Shown here one piece after another: positions 23,436 to 32,606 of a stretch of 54,253 bases of DNA. Position 1 is the stretch's first letter. Every line of letters begins with the position of its first letter. The notes under the pieces were generated by a model. It saw only the letters and a list, made by a program, of their open reading frames with translations, was not told the origin of the DNA and ran no database searches. This DNA is from Candidatus Hydrogenedentota bacterium (GTDB taxonomy: Bacteria > Hydrogenedentota > Hydrogenedentia > Hydrogenedentales > SLHB01). The translations under genes and the position numbers were made by a program. The stretch is from contig JADLGB010000283.1 of the NCBI GenBank assembly GCA_020849535.1, positions 1 through 54,253 of the forward strand, read 5' to 3'.

Positions 23436-24341
23436 TCATTCCGCGAAGACGGTCTGGTGCGCGCCTTCCGTGACGGCGAGCACGGCGGGATGCGTGATGC
23501 GGCGCTCGGTGGAGATGGCGAAGAATCGCTCGCGTACTTCCGGCAAGACCCCGAGGGAAACCACGCCATACTGATGCCGGGCTGTTTCGGCGACCACCGA
23601 CGGCGCCACAAACAGCCCAAGTCCCGTGCGCCCGAATTCCTTCATCAGGGCGCTGTCCTCAAATTCTCCCGCGACTGCCGGCACAATGCCACTCTCCTGA
23701 AACCAACTATCCAGGGCGTGGCGGAGTGACGTATTGGATGCGGGAAGCAGGAAGGGCGCACCACTCAGCGACTCGGGGAAGCCACGCTTGTACCGCGCGG
23801 CCAGTTCGCGCGTGCCCAGGAGCGTCGCGCCGCACTCGCCGAGGAGATGGTTGAAGGCACGGACCTTCGCCTGCGGGCCAATGGGCGCATCGGCGAGGAT
23901 CATGTCGATTTCATATACCGATAGCCGCGCGAGCAACTCCGTGAGGGTCCCTTCAACACAGACCACACAGACCGGCTCCGGCAGCCGGGTGGCGGGTTCG
24001 AGCAGACGGTAGACAACGAGCTTGGGCAGCACATCGACGACCCCCACCGTCAGGCGCAGGCGCGGTGCTGCGACGGGCCGCCCTTTAACCGCGCTCAGGA
24101 GTTCGCGTCCCAAGGCGAATATCTCGTCCGCGCGGTGATAGACCATGCGGCCCGCATCGGTCAGCACGAGGTTGCGCCCGCGCTTCGTGAAGAGTTTGGC
24201 GCCGAGCGAGCGTTCGAGCTGCCGCAACTGGGCGGAAACCGTGGGCTGGGAAAGCAGCAGCCGTGCGGACGCCGCGGTGACGGAGCCTTCCTTCGCGACG
24301 ACCCAGAAGTAATAGAGATGGTGGTAGTTGAGCCAGTCCAT
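23436..24341 (-). CDS. nhaR: LysR-type transcriptional regulator NhaR
   Basis: The 301-residue protein has an N-terminal winged helix-turn-helix (about 5-62: NYHHLYYFWVVAKEGSVTAA, then LSQPTVSAQLRQLERSLGAKL) and a type-2 periplasmic-binding-like effector domain. The opening YHHLYYFW, the LGECGATLLGT segment and the EFEDSALMKEFGRTGLGLFVAP segment are shared with E. coli NhaR, the Na+-responsive activator of nhaA and osmC. No nhaA is in this window, so its target here is unknown. It converges with the protease gene and diverges from the hibernation-factor-like gene. A TATAAT inside a CATAG/CTATG palindrome lies just upstream of the start, suggesting tight autoregulation. Confidence 0.85.
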   Translation of the reverse strand: MDWLNYHHLYYFWVVAKEGSVTAASARLLLSQPTVSAQLRQLERSLGAKLFTKRGRNLVLTDAGRMVYHRADEIFALGRELLSAVKGRPVAAPRLRLTVGVVDVLPKLVVYRLLEPATRLPEPVCVVCVEGTLTELLARLSVYEIDMILADAPIGPQAKVRAFNHLLGECGATLLGTRELAARYKRGFPESLSGAPFLLPASNTSLRHALDSWFQESGIVPAVAGEFEDSALMKEFGRTGLGLFVAPSVVAETARHQYGVVSLGVLPEVRERFFAISTERRITHPAVLAVTEGAHQTVFAE

Positions 24342-24352
24342 GATCGTACATC

Positions 24353-24369
24353 CATAGATTATACCTATG
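24353..24369 (-). promoter_or_regulatory. Palindrome overlapping the nhaR -10 box
   Basis: CATAG (24353-24357), 7-base spacer, CTATG (24365-24369), a T-N11-A-style LysR box. On the minus strand the spacer holds TATAAT (complement of 24358-24363), about 17 bases from the nhaR ATG, so the leader would be only about 10 bases. No -35 box is obvious. Confidence 0.45.
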
Positions 24370-24470
24370 TTTTACATCTATATTTTCTATTTTTCAATAG
24401 GAAGAAAGGACGGTAGAATCGGGTTAGCTATGGTGAACGTATGAATGGGCAACGGCGAGGAACTCTTGCG

Positions 24471-24803
24471 ATGCGGGTGGTACTGAGAACGCGCGATTAC
24501 GATGCGCCTCACGGCTTTTCGGAAACCGTCGAGCGGCAGATTCTCTTCGCGCTAAGCCGCTTCCGGAGCCACCTGCATGCCGTGGAGATTTTGGTGGATC
24601 GGGCGGCTCCGTCGGGGGCTGCCGGACCCGCGCATCGTTGCCGCATTCGGGCGGACGTGCAGCTCGTAGGGCCAGTGAACGTGGAAGTCTTCGATGCGGA
24701 TTGTTCCAAGGCCGTTGCGCGGGCCGTGGAGCGTATCGGACGCCAAGTCCGGCTTGAGTTATCGCTGCTGAGAGAAGGTGTATTTCCTGGCGTCGTTGGA
24801 TGA
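24471..24803 (+). CDS. HPF/RaiA-like ribosome-associated protein
   Basis: The 110-residue product begins MRVVLRTRDYDAP and ends with a helix carrying VFDADCSKAVARAVERIGRQVRLEL. This beta-alpha-beta-beta-beta-alpha layout, with basic surface and length, matches the short hibernation-promoting factor/YfiA family, which binds the small ribosomal subunit and silences ribosomes in stationary phase. The match is by pattern only. The ATG at 24471 follows GAGGA with 9-base spacing; an upstream ATG at 24441 adds 10 residues without a ribosome site. It is 54 bases before the YugP-type gene. There is no long C-terminal dimerisation domain. Confidence 0.65.
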   Translation: MRVVLRTRDYDAPHGFSETVERQILFALSRFRSHLHAVEILVDRAAPSGAAGPAHRCRIRADVQLVGPVNVEVFDADCSKAVARAVERIGRQVRLELSLLREGVFPGVVG

Positions 24804-24857
24804 ATGCGCCCTTGCGGCCGCATTGTCCATGATAGGGCATAGAGAAAGGAGTCGAAC

Positions 24858-25538
24858 ATGCTTTACCTGTTGGTGATCTTTCTGCCCACCCTCTTGTTGG
24901 CGTTGTATGCCAGCTTCAAGGTGAAGCGGACCTTCGCCAAGTATGCCGAGGTGCCCGTGAGTTCCGGGCTTACCGGCGCGGAGGCCGCAATGGCCATGCT
25001 CCGCTCAGCGGGACTGGACCGCGACGTGGCCGTGGAACCTGTGGAGGGCTTTTTGTCCGACCATTACGATCCGCGGCACCGGGTGCTCCGGCTGAGCCCG
25101 GACGTGTATAGCGGCCGCAGTGTCGCGGCGGTGGGCGTGGCGTGCCACGAAGTGGGACACGCGATTCAACACGCGACCGGGTACGTGCCGCTCGTGCTGC
25201 GGAACGCGATCGTCCCGACGGCGAGTATTGGTTCGGGCCTCGGCTCGCTGCTAATCGTGGGTGGGCTCGCGTTGAACCTTACGGGCCTGGCGACGGTGGG
25301 CCTCATCCTGTTCTCCGCGGTGGTGCTGTTCCAGCTCATCAATCTGCCGGTCGAGTTCAACGCGTCGGCGCGTGCGAAGGAGCATGCGATGAGCCTGGGC
25401 ATCGTGCGTGGCACCCATGAGAACTCGGGTGTCGCGGCGGTGTTGAGCGCGGCGGCCATGACGTACGTGGCCGCGACCGTGACGGCGATTGTGAACTTGC
25501 TCTACTACGCGTGGGTCGTCACGTCCGCGCGCGAATAG
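24858..25538 (+). CDS. YugP-type membrane zinc metallopeptidase
   Basis: The 226-residue protein has a hydrophobic first helix (1-20), the zinc-binding and catalytic HEVGH (97-101) followed by AIQHATGY, two or three hydrophobic segments (about 125-165), the LPVEFNASARAKEHA segment with the probable third zinc ligand near 171, and a C-terminal membrane helix. This is the Zn_peptidase_2/YugP family, conserved in many Gram-positives and PVC bacteria, whose substrate is unknown; a membrane quality-control role is often supposed. AAAGGAG precedes the ATG. It is probably co-transcribed with the hibernation-factor-like gene. Confidence 0.88.
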   Translation: MLYLLVIFLPTLLLALYASFKVKRTFAKYAEVPVSSGLTGAEAAMAMLRSAGLDRDVAVEPVEGFLSDHYDPRHRVLRLSPDVYSGRSVAAVGVACHEVGHAIQHATGYVPLVLRNAIVPTASIGSGLGSLLIVGGLALNLTGLATVGLILFSAVVLFQLINLPVEFNASARAKEHAMSLGIVRGTHENSGVAAVLSAAAMTYVAATVTAIVNLLYYAWVVTSARE

Positions 25539-25694
25539 ATTCCTGAATCCCTCCCCGTCCCCTGCAGTTGAAGTCCGCGGGCTGGCGCATGGACGCGCCA
25601 GCCCGCGGGCGAACCGCCACCGGGGGACTTGCCATACACACTTGCCACGGGCCGCCTGCCAAATGCCAGGCTGCCCATCAGCATCGGAGGTTTC

Positions 25695-28502
25695 ATGACA
25701 GCAACTCTGGAAAGACCAGCGGTCCAGTCCGGCTCGCGGGACCTGCCGGTCGATGCGATTCATGCGCTTGACGTCGCGGATGCGCTCAGCAGGCTGGAAA
25801 CGGACCCGCGCGGACTGACCAAGGCCGAGGCTGCGCGACGGCGTGCCCTGCATGGTCCGAATGAGATTCCGCGCGGGAAGTCCGACGGTCCGCTGGTGCT
25901 GATCTGGCGGCAGATCAATAACCCTCTCATCTGGGTGCTGCTGGGCGCGTCGCTCGTGGCAACCCTGCTGGGTAAAGTGACTGACGGTGCGGTGGTATTG
26001 GCCGTCGTGGTGTTGAACACGCTCGTCGGCTTCATCCAAGAGTACCGCGCGGGAAGGGCCATCGAGGCGCTCGCGGGCATGGTGCCGGAGTTTGCCACCG
26101 TGTTGCGCGACGGCATCAAGCGCTCCTTGCCCGTGCGCGAGCTTGTTCCCGGCGACGTTGTGCTTTTGGCATCGGGAGACAAAGTACCCGCCGACTTGCG
26201 ACTCATCGAGGTGCGCAATCTGCAAATCGACGAATCCGCGCTGACCGGCGAGTCCGTGCCGGTGAGCAAGCAACCGGACGCCGTGGCCGGCGACGCGCCG
26301 TTGGGCGACCGGACCGGCATGGCCTTCGGCGGGACGCTCGTGACCTACGGCACCGGCACCGGCGTGATCTCCGCTATCGGTATGAAGACCGAACTGGGGC
26401 GGATTTCCGCGATGCTGCGGGAGGCAACTCACGTCGAAACACCGTTGACGCGCGCGTTGGCCGTTATCGGACGCTACATCACAGCAGCGATCCTGCTGCT
26501 TTCCCTGGTGCTGTTGGCGGTGGGCATGTACCGCGCCTTGTCCAACGGCATCGCGCCGATTGAAGCGTTCCGGGAATCTCTTCTCTTCGCCATCGCCCTC
26601 GCAGTTGGCGCCATACCGGAAGGACTGCCCGCCATCGTGACGATCGCGCTCGCGATTGGCGTGCAGCGCATGGCACTCCGCCGTGCCATTGTCCGCAAGC
26701 TTCCGGCTGTGGAAACCCTTGGCAGCACTACGGTCATTTGCTCTGACAAGACAGGCACGCTCACGCGCAATGAGATGACCGTGCAGGAGCTGTGGACTCC
26801 CGCCACGGGCGCTGTCGCCGTTACAGGAATCGGCTATGAGCCGCACGGCGAAATCCGCAAAGATGGCGTGCCCATCTCTCCGTTGCCCGAGGGAGTCTTG
26901 CGGCTCTTGCGCGCCTGTGTGCTTTGCAGCGACGCGACCATATCGGAGACGCAAGGCGGTGTGGCCATCGCAGGCGATCCGACCGAGGCGGCCCTGGTGG
27001 TGGCGGCGCGCAAGGCGGGCATCCGGCATGACGAAGCGCGCGCCGAAGCGCCCCGGCTCGATGCCATTCCCTTCGAGTCCGAGAACCAGTTCATGGCCAC
27101 GGTCCATCCCGCGGACGATGGACAGAAGCTTGTCATTCTGAAGGGCGCGCCCGAAGTCATTCTAGCGCGCTGCACTTCCGCGCTGGACCGGCAGAGTGTA
27201 CTTGCGGAGGTGGAGGCGCTTGCCCGGCGCGGCATGCGCGTGCTCGCGGCCGCCTCGCGCACGATGAGGATGGACAGTGGCGAATTGGTTGTCGAAGATT
27301 GCGTGTCTGGGTTCACACTCGAAGGTCTCGCGGGGATGATCGATCCGCCCCGTGCCGAAGCGATCGAAGCTGTCCGCGCGTGCCGCTCGGCAGGGATCAC
27401 TGTGAAAATGATCACCGGCGACCATCGCGCCACTGCCGAGGCCGTCGGACGCGAACTGGGAATCACCAGCGAGTCCCCCGCGCTTACGGGCGTGGACTTG
27501 GCGCGCTGCGACGACGATACGCTCCGGCGCGTGGCCCGTGAAACCAACGTCTTCGCGCGCGTGGCGCCGGAGCACAAGCTGCGGCTGGTCCGTGCGTTGC
27601 AGGCGGAGGGTCACGTCGTGGCCATGACGGGGGACGGCGTCAACGACGCGCCCGCGTTGAAGCAGGCGGACATCGGCGTGGCCATGGGCATCACCGGCAC
27701 TTCGGTATCCAAGGAAGCCGCCGATGTCGTGCTCACCGACGACAATTTTGCCAGCATCGCGGCCGCGGTCGATGAAGGGCGGCGTGTCTACGACAACCTG
27801 ATAAAGTCGCTGGCCTTCGTATTGCCCACCAATCTGGGTCTCGCTCTCATCCTGCTTTACGCGGTCGCGTTCTTCCCGTTCAGCGGGGAGTCGGGGTTGA
27901 TGCTGCTGCCCATCGCGCCGACCCAGTTGCTGTGGATCAACCTGGTGGCGACGGTGGCGCTCGCGCTTCCGCTGGCGTTTGAGAACCGTGAGCCCGACTC
28001 GATGCGCCGCCCTCCCCGGCCTGCGAACGCTCCTGTGTTGAGCCGTTTCGTCCTCGTGCGCACGGCGGTCGCGGCGCTCCTCATGACGGCGGGGGCCGTG
28101 TGTCTGTTCGTGTGGGAGTACTTCCACGCCGTGGAGCTGCATTTGTCTGATGCAGTCGCGCTGGCCGAGGCGCAAACGATGGCAGTGACCACCGTGATTA
28201 TGTTCCAGGTGTTTTACCTGCTGAATTGCCGGTCCTTGCGTGGATCGTTGTTGAGCGTGGGTGTCTTCAGCAATCCTGCCGTATTTCTTGGCATTGCGGG
28301 CGTGCTCCTGCTGCAGGCGGCGTTTATCTACATGCCGATCATGAACGGCGTGTTTGGCACGGCTCCCTTGGCGCCGGGGGAGATCGCGCTTTGCGTGGCT
28401 GTTGGCGCGACCATTCTGCCGGTCATCAGTCTCGAGAAGTGGCTTCGGCGCCGTGCAGTGCGAAATGACGCGAAGGAGAAGCTGCGTACGCGCACGTCGT
28501 GA
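25695..28502 (+). CDS. P-type cation-transporting ATPase (Ca2+-ATPase-like, type II)
   Basis: The 935-residue membrane pump has, in order, an N-terminal cation-ATPase domain (LDVADALSRLETDPRGLT), two helices, the actuator loop TGES (184-187), the PEGLPA transmembrane-4 ion site of type II pumps, phosphorylated Asp351 in SDKTGTLT, the nucleotide-binding region, the hinge TGDGVNDAP (645-653) and six C-terminal helices. The motif set fits Ca2+, Mn2+ or Na+/K+-type pumps of the PacL group; the ion cannot be decided from sequence alone. The ATG at 25695 follows CGGAGG. A longer frame starting at 25629 adds 22 residues with no ribosome site. It lies 156 bases after the YugP-type gene. Confidence 0.92.
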   Translation: MTATLERPAVQSGSRDLPVDAIHALDVADALSRLETDPRGLTKAEAARRRALHGPNEIPRGKSDGPLVLIWRQINNPLIWVLLGASLVATLLGKVTDGAVVLAVVVLNTLVGFIQEYRAGRAIEALAGMVPEFATVLRDGIKRSLPVRELVPGDVVLLASGDKVPADLRLIEVRNLQIDESALTGESVPVSKQPDAVAGDAPLGDRTGMAFGGTLVTYGTGTGVISAIGMKTELGRISAMLREATHVETPLTRALAVIGRYITAAILLLSLVLLAVGMYRALSNGIAPIEAFRESLLFAIALAVGAIPEGLPAIVTIALAIGVQRMALRRAIVRKLPAVETLGSTTVICSDKTGTLTRNEMTVQELWTPATGAVAVTGIGYEPHGEIRKDGVPISPLPEGVLRLLRACVLCSDATISETQGGVAIAGDPTEAALVVAARKAGIRHDEARAEAPRLDAIPFESENQFMATVHPADDGQKLVILKGAPEVILARCTSALDRQSVLAEVEALARRGMRVLAAASRTMRMDSGELVVEDCVSGFTLEGLAGMIDPPRAEAIEAVRACRSAGITVKMITGDHRATAEAVGRELGITSESPALTGVDLARCDDDTLRRVARETNVFARVAPEHKLRLVRALQAEGHVVAMTGDGVNDAPALKQADIGVAMGITGTSVSKEAADVVLTDDNFASIAAAVDEGRRVYDNLIKSLAFVLPTNLGLALILLYAVAFFPFSGESGLMLLPIAPTQLLWINLVATVALALPLAFENREPDSMRRPPRPANAPVLSRFVLVRTAVAALLMTAGAVCLFVWEYFHAVELHLSDAVALAEAQTMAVTTVIMFQVFYLLNCRSLRGSLLSVGVFSNPAVFLGIAGVLLLQAAFIYMPIMNGVFGTAPLAPGEIALCVAVGATILPVISLEKWLRRRAVRNDAKEKLRTRTS

Positions 28503-28536
28503 GATATTTTGATCCAGGCTTCCCGGATCCGATGCG

Positions 28537-31500
28537 TTATTCGACTGACAGCCATTGCACGGCGTCGGCCACTACGTAGCCATCGACATCCTTCGTGCGC
28601 ACCTCGACTACACCGTCTCCAGAGGCATTGAACTCGAAGACGCCCAGCGAAACGAAGGGAATCAAGGCACCCGGCGCTTCGCGTTCGTTGATCGCGACCT
28701 CGACGGGCCCGTTCGCGGTGTGAATGGTGATGGGCACGTTCGTGGCGCGATTGGGGTGTGCGGTGTATCCGAACCGCACTTCGTAGCGGCCAGCCTTGGG
28801 CAGCTTCGGCACATAACGCAGCGTGCAATCGCCGCTCGCGTCTTCTCCCTGGTGAATGTAGTCGAAGCCCACGTAGGGCGCCACGGAGGAAGCGCGCGTC
28901 CACGCGCCGTGGACCTCCGCGTCGGGATTGTCGAGCACAACGCCGGGCAGGTCCTTCGCGTTGAAATACGGCGCCTTTGCCTCTTCAGCTTCAAGGATTT
29001 GATTCTGCGCGGACAGCCGCTCGCGCAACGCCGCGACCGGCACATCCTGCACGGGCACGCCATCGCGCAGCGCCAGCGCCGCGGCGACGCCGCAGGCATG
29101 ACCCATGATCATGTATTGCGGTTCCATGCGGATCGACGAATACGCCACGTGGGAGGCGGAACAGCAGACCGGCACGAGCAAATTCTCCGCTTCCCCACGC
29201 TTGGGCGTCAGCGCGCGGTAGGCGATCTCGTAGGGCTGCACGGGCAACTGCATGTCGCCCTCGTTCACAACGGCTGGGGCTTCGCCCGGAAACTCCACAT
29301 TCGGCCTCGCCGGGATGCGCTGCACGTGGTGGGAGTCGCTGTTGTATGAGCCCATGCCGATGGAATCTTCTTTCGTGCGTTCGGTTTGCAGGTCCTGCTG
29401 GTGCATCACATATTCGCCGATCATGCGACGCGCCTCGCGGATATACATCTGGTGCGGCCAGTGGTCCGTATCCTGGAATTCATCGGCCGAAAGACCCCAC
29501 GTGTTCATCTCCGCCTGCAAGGCGGGGGGCACGCTCGGGTCGTTAGCAATGAAGTAGAGGAAGCCCTGGATGTAGTTCAGCGTCGCTTTCCAGATTTCCG
29601 CGCGGCGCGAGTAATCCGCTTCGGGGTACTCCCAACTCCCGCCGATGTAATCCGTGGAGATCGCGCCATTGTTGTTGATGTCCGTCTTATCCTCGGGCAT
29701 CGGACTGGCTATCATGACGTTATCGACCTTGAGGTCCGGATACGCCGTAAGGTAGCGCTTCAACAACTCATACCGCGCGGGGTCGTAGCCATCGGGTTTG
29801 GGGAAGGGCAGCCGGTTGGACTCGCGGTTGGTAAGGCACAGCCGGAAATTGTACGCCTGCACTTTCCGGTCGCCTTGCCCCGCTTCGCCGGCGGGTCCCC
29901 AGTAGATGAGTGGCAGCAACGTGCCGTCCGCGTTGTAGGGATCTACCGGACCCGGGAACTGGTGTTTCGGGCTGCGTTCGATGCGGCCTGCGAGCGACTC
30001 GTTGTAGAGAGATTGCGCTTCGCGTCCCCACGTGTACGAAACGCCCGCGCGCGGCAGCAGGTCGCCTTCGTACGAGGCATCGACAAAGATCCTGCCGCGG
30101 TACTCGGTGCCGTCTTGCATGACCAGCGCGGTGATCCGTTTGCCGCTCATGTCGACTGCGTCCACGCGCTGCCCAAAGACCACCGTCACACCGGCTTCCG
30201 TGAGCCAGTCGCGAAAAACCTGTTCCGCGACATGAGGCTCGAAGAACCAGGAGACGTCTTCGCCGTAGTGTTTGCCCACGCGGCGGAAGAACTCGAGCGA
30301 CATGCCGCCGATGACGGCCTTGTTGCCATAGTCGGTGCGGCCCAGCCCGCCGGACACCATGCCGCCGATATGCTGGCCGGGTTCGAGCAGAACCACGCGC
30401 AGGCCTTCTTTTGCCGCGGCGATCGCGGTGATCGCTCCGCCCGCCGTGCCGCCGTACACGACAACATCGTGCGCCTCGCCTTTGGCCACGGACGTGCGAA
30501 ATCCAGCGCGCCAATTGCCCACGGCTTCGGAGGTGCGAAGGTAGCGGTTGTACATGCGCAGCGAAACGATGGAGACGCCCGGCGCCTCCGCGAAGCGGGC
30601 CGCCTCCCGCCCGTTGCAGTCCGCCAACGCGGGATTGACACGGTACCAGCCTTGGGTTGCTTCCTCGCCGCCGTCGCACAGCATGCCGTCCACGACAAAC
30701 GTCACGATCCGAGGTCCGCCGTCAACGATCATGGCGATATGATGAAGTCCCGCTCGGGACACGATGCCCGCGTCGCTTGCGTGGGATTCCGTAATCGTGC
30801 CGTCGGACAAAGTCAGTTCGATGCTGCCATTCTCGGTGCGCGCCACGGCGATTCCCGCACCATTCTCATCTAGCGTGTCCAGCAGCACGTTTCGGACCGG
30901 TGGATCCTTCACATCCAGCCACAGATCGATCGTGAAACCGCCGCCCGGCTCCAATTCCGGCAACTGCTTCATGGGGACTTCGGTCCCGGGCTTTGCCTCT
31001 TCCGCCGTGGTGTGCAACACGAGGCCTTCCGCGGCAATCGATTCGTTGCGATGCTGATTCCACAGGCCTTCGAGCAGCGTGCGATCGATCTCGTGGATGC
31101 GCGCAACGGACTTCTGTGTTTCGGAGATGTAATAGTGCCCATCCTGTTCGATGAAGTCCGGGTAGCTCATGCGCGTGCCGGGCGTGTCGTCGTACAAGAC
31201 GATCTCGGGTTGCGACCAGTGGATGGATCCGTCCTTCTCGATGCCGCCGCTCAGCCAGACCGGGTTGCGTCCGTCGTAGGTCTTGCCGCCGTGGTTGTGG
31301 AACCAATAGAGAAACTTGCCATTGCTAAAACGGCGCACGAAGTCGGCCGCGCGCGGGTGCTTCACCTTTCTCCCGCCCGGCGTGTACGTCATGTATTCGG
31401 GAGCCGTCCACGTATGGCCGCCATCGCGGCTGTAGGAGTGGCACGGGTGCCCGTCCGTCGTGCGGTACGTGCAATACAGCGAGCCATCACTCAAGCGCAC

Positions 31501-32253
31501 CAGATTCTGCTCTTCCGCGATGGGACCCGCGGGCGCACGCAGTCCGATATCGCCATCGGGCAAGGTCTCCCAGAGGATTTTTTTGGGATCAGGTTCGGTA
31601 AGGATTTTGTCGCTGCGCAGGAAGAACCCCTCGGAACGCTCGATAAATCCCTGGCCAAACGCACCGACTTTCGCGAGGCCGATGTAAGCCGCGCCACGAT
31701 GGATCATTGGCTTGCCCACGCCCCAGAAGAAACGCACTTCGCCGCCGTATGCATTCTCGCGATCGATATCGAAGGCGCGAATGGGCACGGTGTACCGCTC
31801 CGCGGACCAGGTGTGCCCGCCGTCATCGGAGTAGCGGAAGGCATATTCGCCCAACGTGTCGACGCGCTTGGTCGGAGTGCCGCTGGATTGCAGCACCTCG
31901 CGCCGGTCCTCAGCGTTGAACGTGTAGAAGGCGTAGATACGGCCGGTGGGCGTCTTCAACGGCATGACCCACGAGGCCTCCGGCGCGTCCTGCGGCTCAA
32001 TGGGAATGAGGGGACCCCAGGTCTTGCCTGTGTCGCGGCTGATCGTCGCGACGACATGCTGGCGGTCGTTGCCTTCGGCGCCGGGGCCCGTGGTGAGCGT
32101 GCAGACCCATTCGCCGAGATCGTTCACGACGATGTAAGGTTGATCGCAGTAGCCTTCGCTCGGGATTTCGTAACCATTCGTGATGTTGCGCGGATCGGGT
32201 GACGTGTCAACGCCGGTCCACAAAGCCAGTGCAAAAGCGGTTAGAATGCCCAT
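28537..32253 (-). CDS. Sialidase-like / LamG / FAD-oxidoreductase / golvesin fusion
   Basis: A 1238-residue, four-part protein. (1) About 1-420 is a sialidase-type beta-propeller with Asp-box-like repeats (SRDTGKTW, SDDGGHTW, SRDGGHTW). (2) About 430-590 is a LamG/concanavalin-like jelly roll with FTIDLWLDV. (3) About 595-1095 is an FAD-dependent oxidoreductase with a GGTAGG dinucleotide loop near 600, LLEPGQHIGGM and VDASYEGDLLPRAGV. (4) About 1100-1238 is a golvesin/Xly-type carbohydrate-binding domain ending VDGYVVADAVQW. The short hydrophobic N-terminus (MGILTAFALALWTG) may be a signal, though it lacks positive charge. AAGGAA precedes the ATG. The parts suggest glycan binding, sialidase-like recognition or hydrolysis, and oxidation of a released sugar. 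No internal start with a clear ribosome site was noticed, but splitting was not excluded. Confidence 0.82.
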   Translation of the reverse strand: MGILTAFALALWTGVDTSPDPRNITNGYEIPSEGYCDQPYIVVNDLGEWVCTLTTGPGAEGNDRQHVVATISRDTGKTWGPLIPIEPQDAPEASWVMPLKTPTGRIYAFYTFNAEDRREVLQSSGTPTKRVDTLGEYAFRYSDDGGHTWSAERYTVPIRAFDIDRENAYGGEVRFFWGVGKPMIHRGAAYIGLAKVGAFGQGFIERSEGFFLRSDKILTEPDPKKILWETLPDGDIGLRAPAGPIAEEQNLVRLSDGSLYCTYRTTDGHPCHSYSRDGGHTWTAPEYMTYTPGGRKVKHPRAADFVRRFSNGKFLYWFHNHGGKTYDGRNPVWLSGGIEKDGSIHWSQPEIVLYDDTPGTRMSYPDFIEQDGHYYISETQKSVARIHEIDRTLLEGLWNQHRNESIAAEGLVLHTTAEEAKPGTEVPMKQLPELEPGGGFTIDLWLDVKDPPVRNVLLDTLDENGAGIAVARTENGSIELTLSDGTITESHASDAGIVSRAGLHHIAMIVDGGPRIVTFVVDGMLCDGGEEATQGWYRVNPALADCNGREAARFAEAPGVSIVSLRMYNRYLRTSEAVGNWRAGFRTSVAKGEAHDVVVYGGTAGGAITAIAAAKEGLRVVLLEPGQHIGGMVSGGLGRTDYGNKAVIGGMSLEFFRRVGKHYGEDVSWFFEPHVAEQVFRDWLTEAGVTVVFGQRVDAVDMSGKRITALVMQDGTEYRGRIFVDASYEGDLLPRAGVSYTWGREAQSLYNESLAGRIERSPKHQFPGPVDPYNADGTLLPLIYWGPAGEAGQGDRKVQAYNFRLCLTNRESNRLPFPKPDGYDPARYELLKRYLTAYPDLKVDNVMIASPMPEDKTDINNNGAISTDYIGGSWEYPEADYSRRAEIWKATLNYIQGFLYFIANDPSVPPALQAEMNTWGLSADEFQDTDHWPHQMYIREARRMIGEYVMHQQDLQTERTKEDSIGMGSYNSDSHHVQRIPARPNVEFPGEAPAVVNEGDMQLPVQPYEIAYRALTPKRGEAENLLVPVCCSASHVAYSSIRMEPQYMIMGHACGVAAALALRDGVPVQDVPVAALRERLSAQNQILEAEEAKAPYFNAKDLPGVVLDNPDAEVHGAWTRASSVAPYVGFDYIHQGEDASGDCTLRYVPKLPKAGRYEVRFGYTAHPNRATNVPITIHTANGPVEVAINEREAPGALIPFVSLGVFEFNASGDGVVEVRTKDVDGYVVADAVQWLSVE

Positions 32254-32606
32254 GGCTATGGTTCCTTCTATAGCATCGCGATGAAGAAGCTTCTAGTAAT
32301 TCGAGAATTGTACCCAATAAAGACACAGGCGAGGGCGCCTGTGCCACACGCGCTTGCCATGCCTTCCAATGTTCTTCCTTTCGTGCCGTGTTTGGCTTTC
32401 CAAAAGGTATCACGAATCTCAGACCGACAATGATCGGGAGAAACCCTCACCAGTGAGCCTGTGGGCCACTGCCAGAGCATATCTCACCGCCCACTACGCG
32501 GGGGGCGGTGAGATATGCGGGATAGACGTGTGGCACAGGCGCCCTCACCTGTGTCTTTGCCTTTTCCAGCGGATGCGCACGGCCAAATAATCAGTGGCTC
32601 CGACTC
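32254..32606. other. Gene-free interval holding a nested inverted repeat
   Basis: Apart from the ribosome site and presumed promoter of the sialidase/FAD fusion gene, this stretch is occupied by the inverted-repeat element at 32319-32558. No protein-like frame was found. Confidence 0.7.
32319..32558. repeat. 240-bp element with 32-bp inverted ends and nested hairpin
   Basis: The ends 32319-32350 and 32527-32558 are inverted copies matching in 31 of 32 bases. Each end contains its own hairpin (CACAGGCG, 4-base loop, CGCCTGTG in the left copy). In the middle a perfect 15-base stem, GCATATCTCACCGCC (32477-32491) with GGCGGTGAGATATGC (32504-32518), closes a 12-base loop. The arrangement resembles a paired REP/BIME or a miniature mobile element. 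It has no coding content. Confidence 0.75.

Noticed and set aside
25251..27107. Long 618-codon open frame on the minus strand
   Set aside because: It is antisense to the P-type ATPase and YugP-type genes, which have complete family motifs. High GC leaves antisense frames open.
29386..30873. 495-codon plus-strand frame, and others at 28555-29349 and 31012-32202
   Set aside because: All are antisense to the sialidase/FAD fusion gene, show no family motifs and have low-complexity Arg/Val/His composition.
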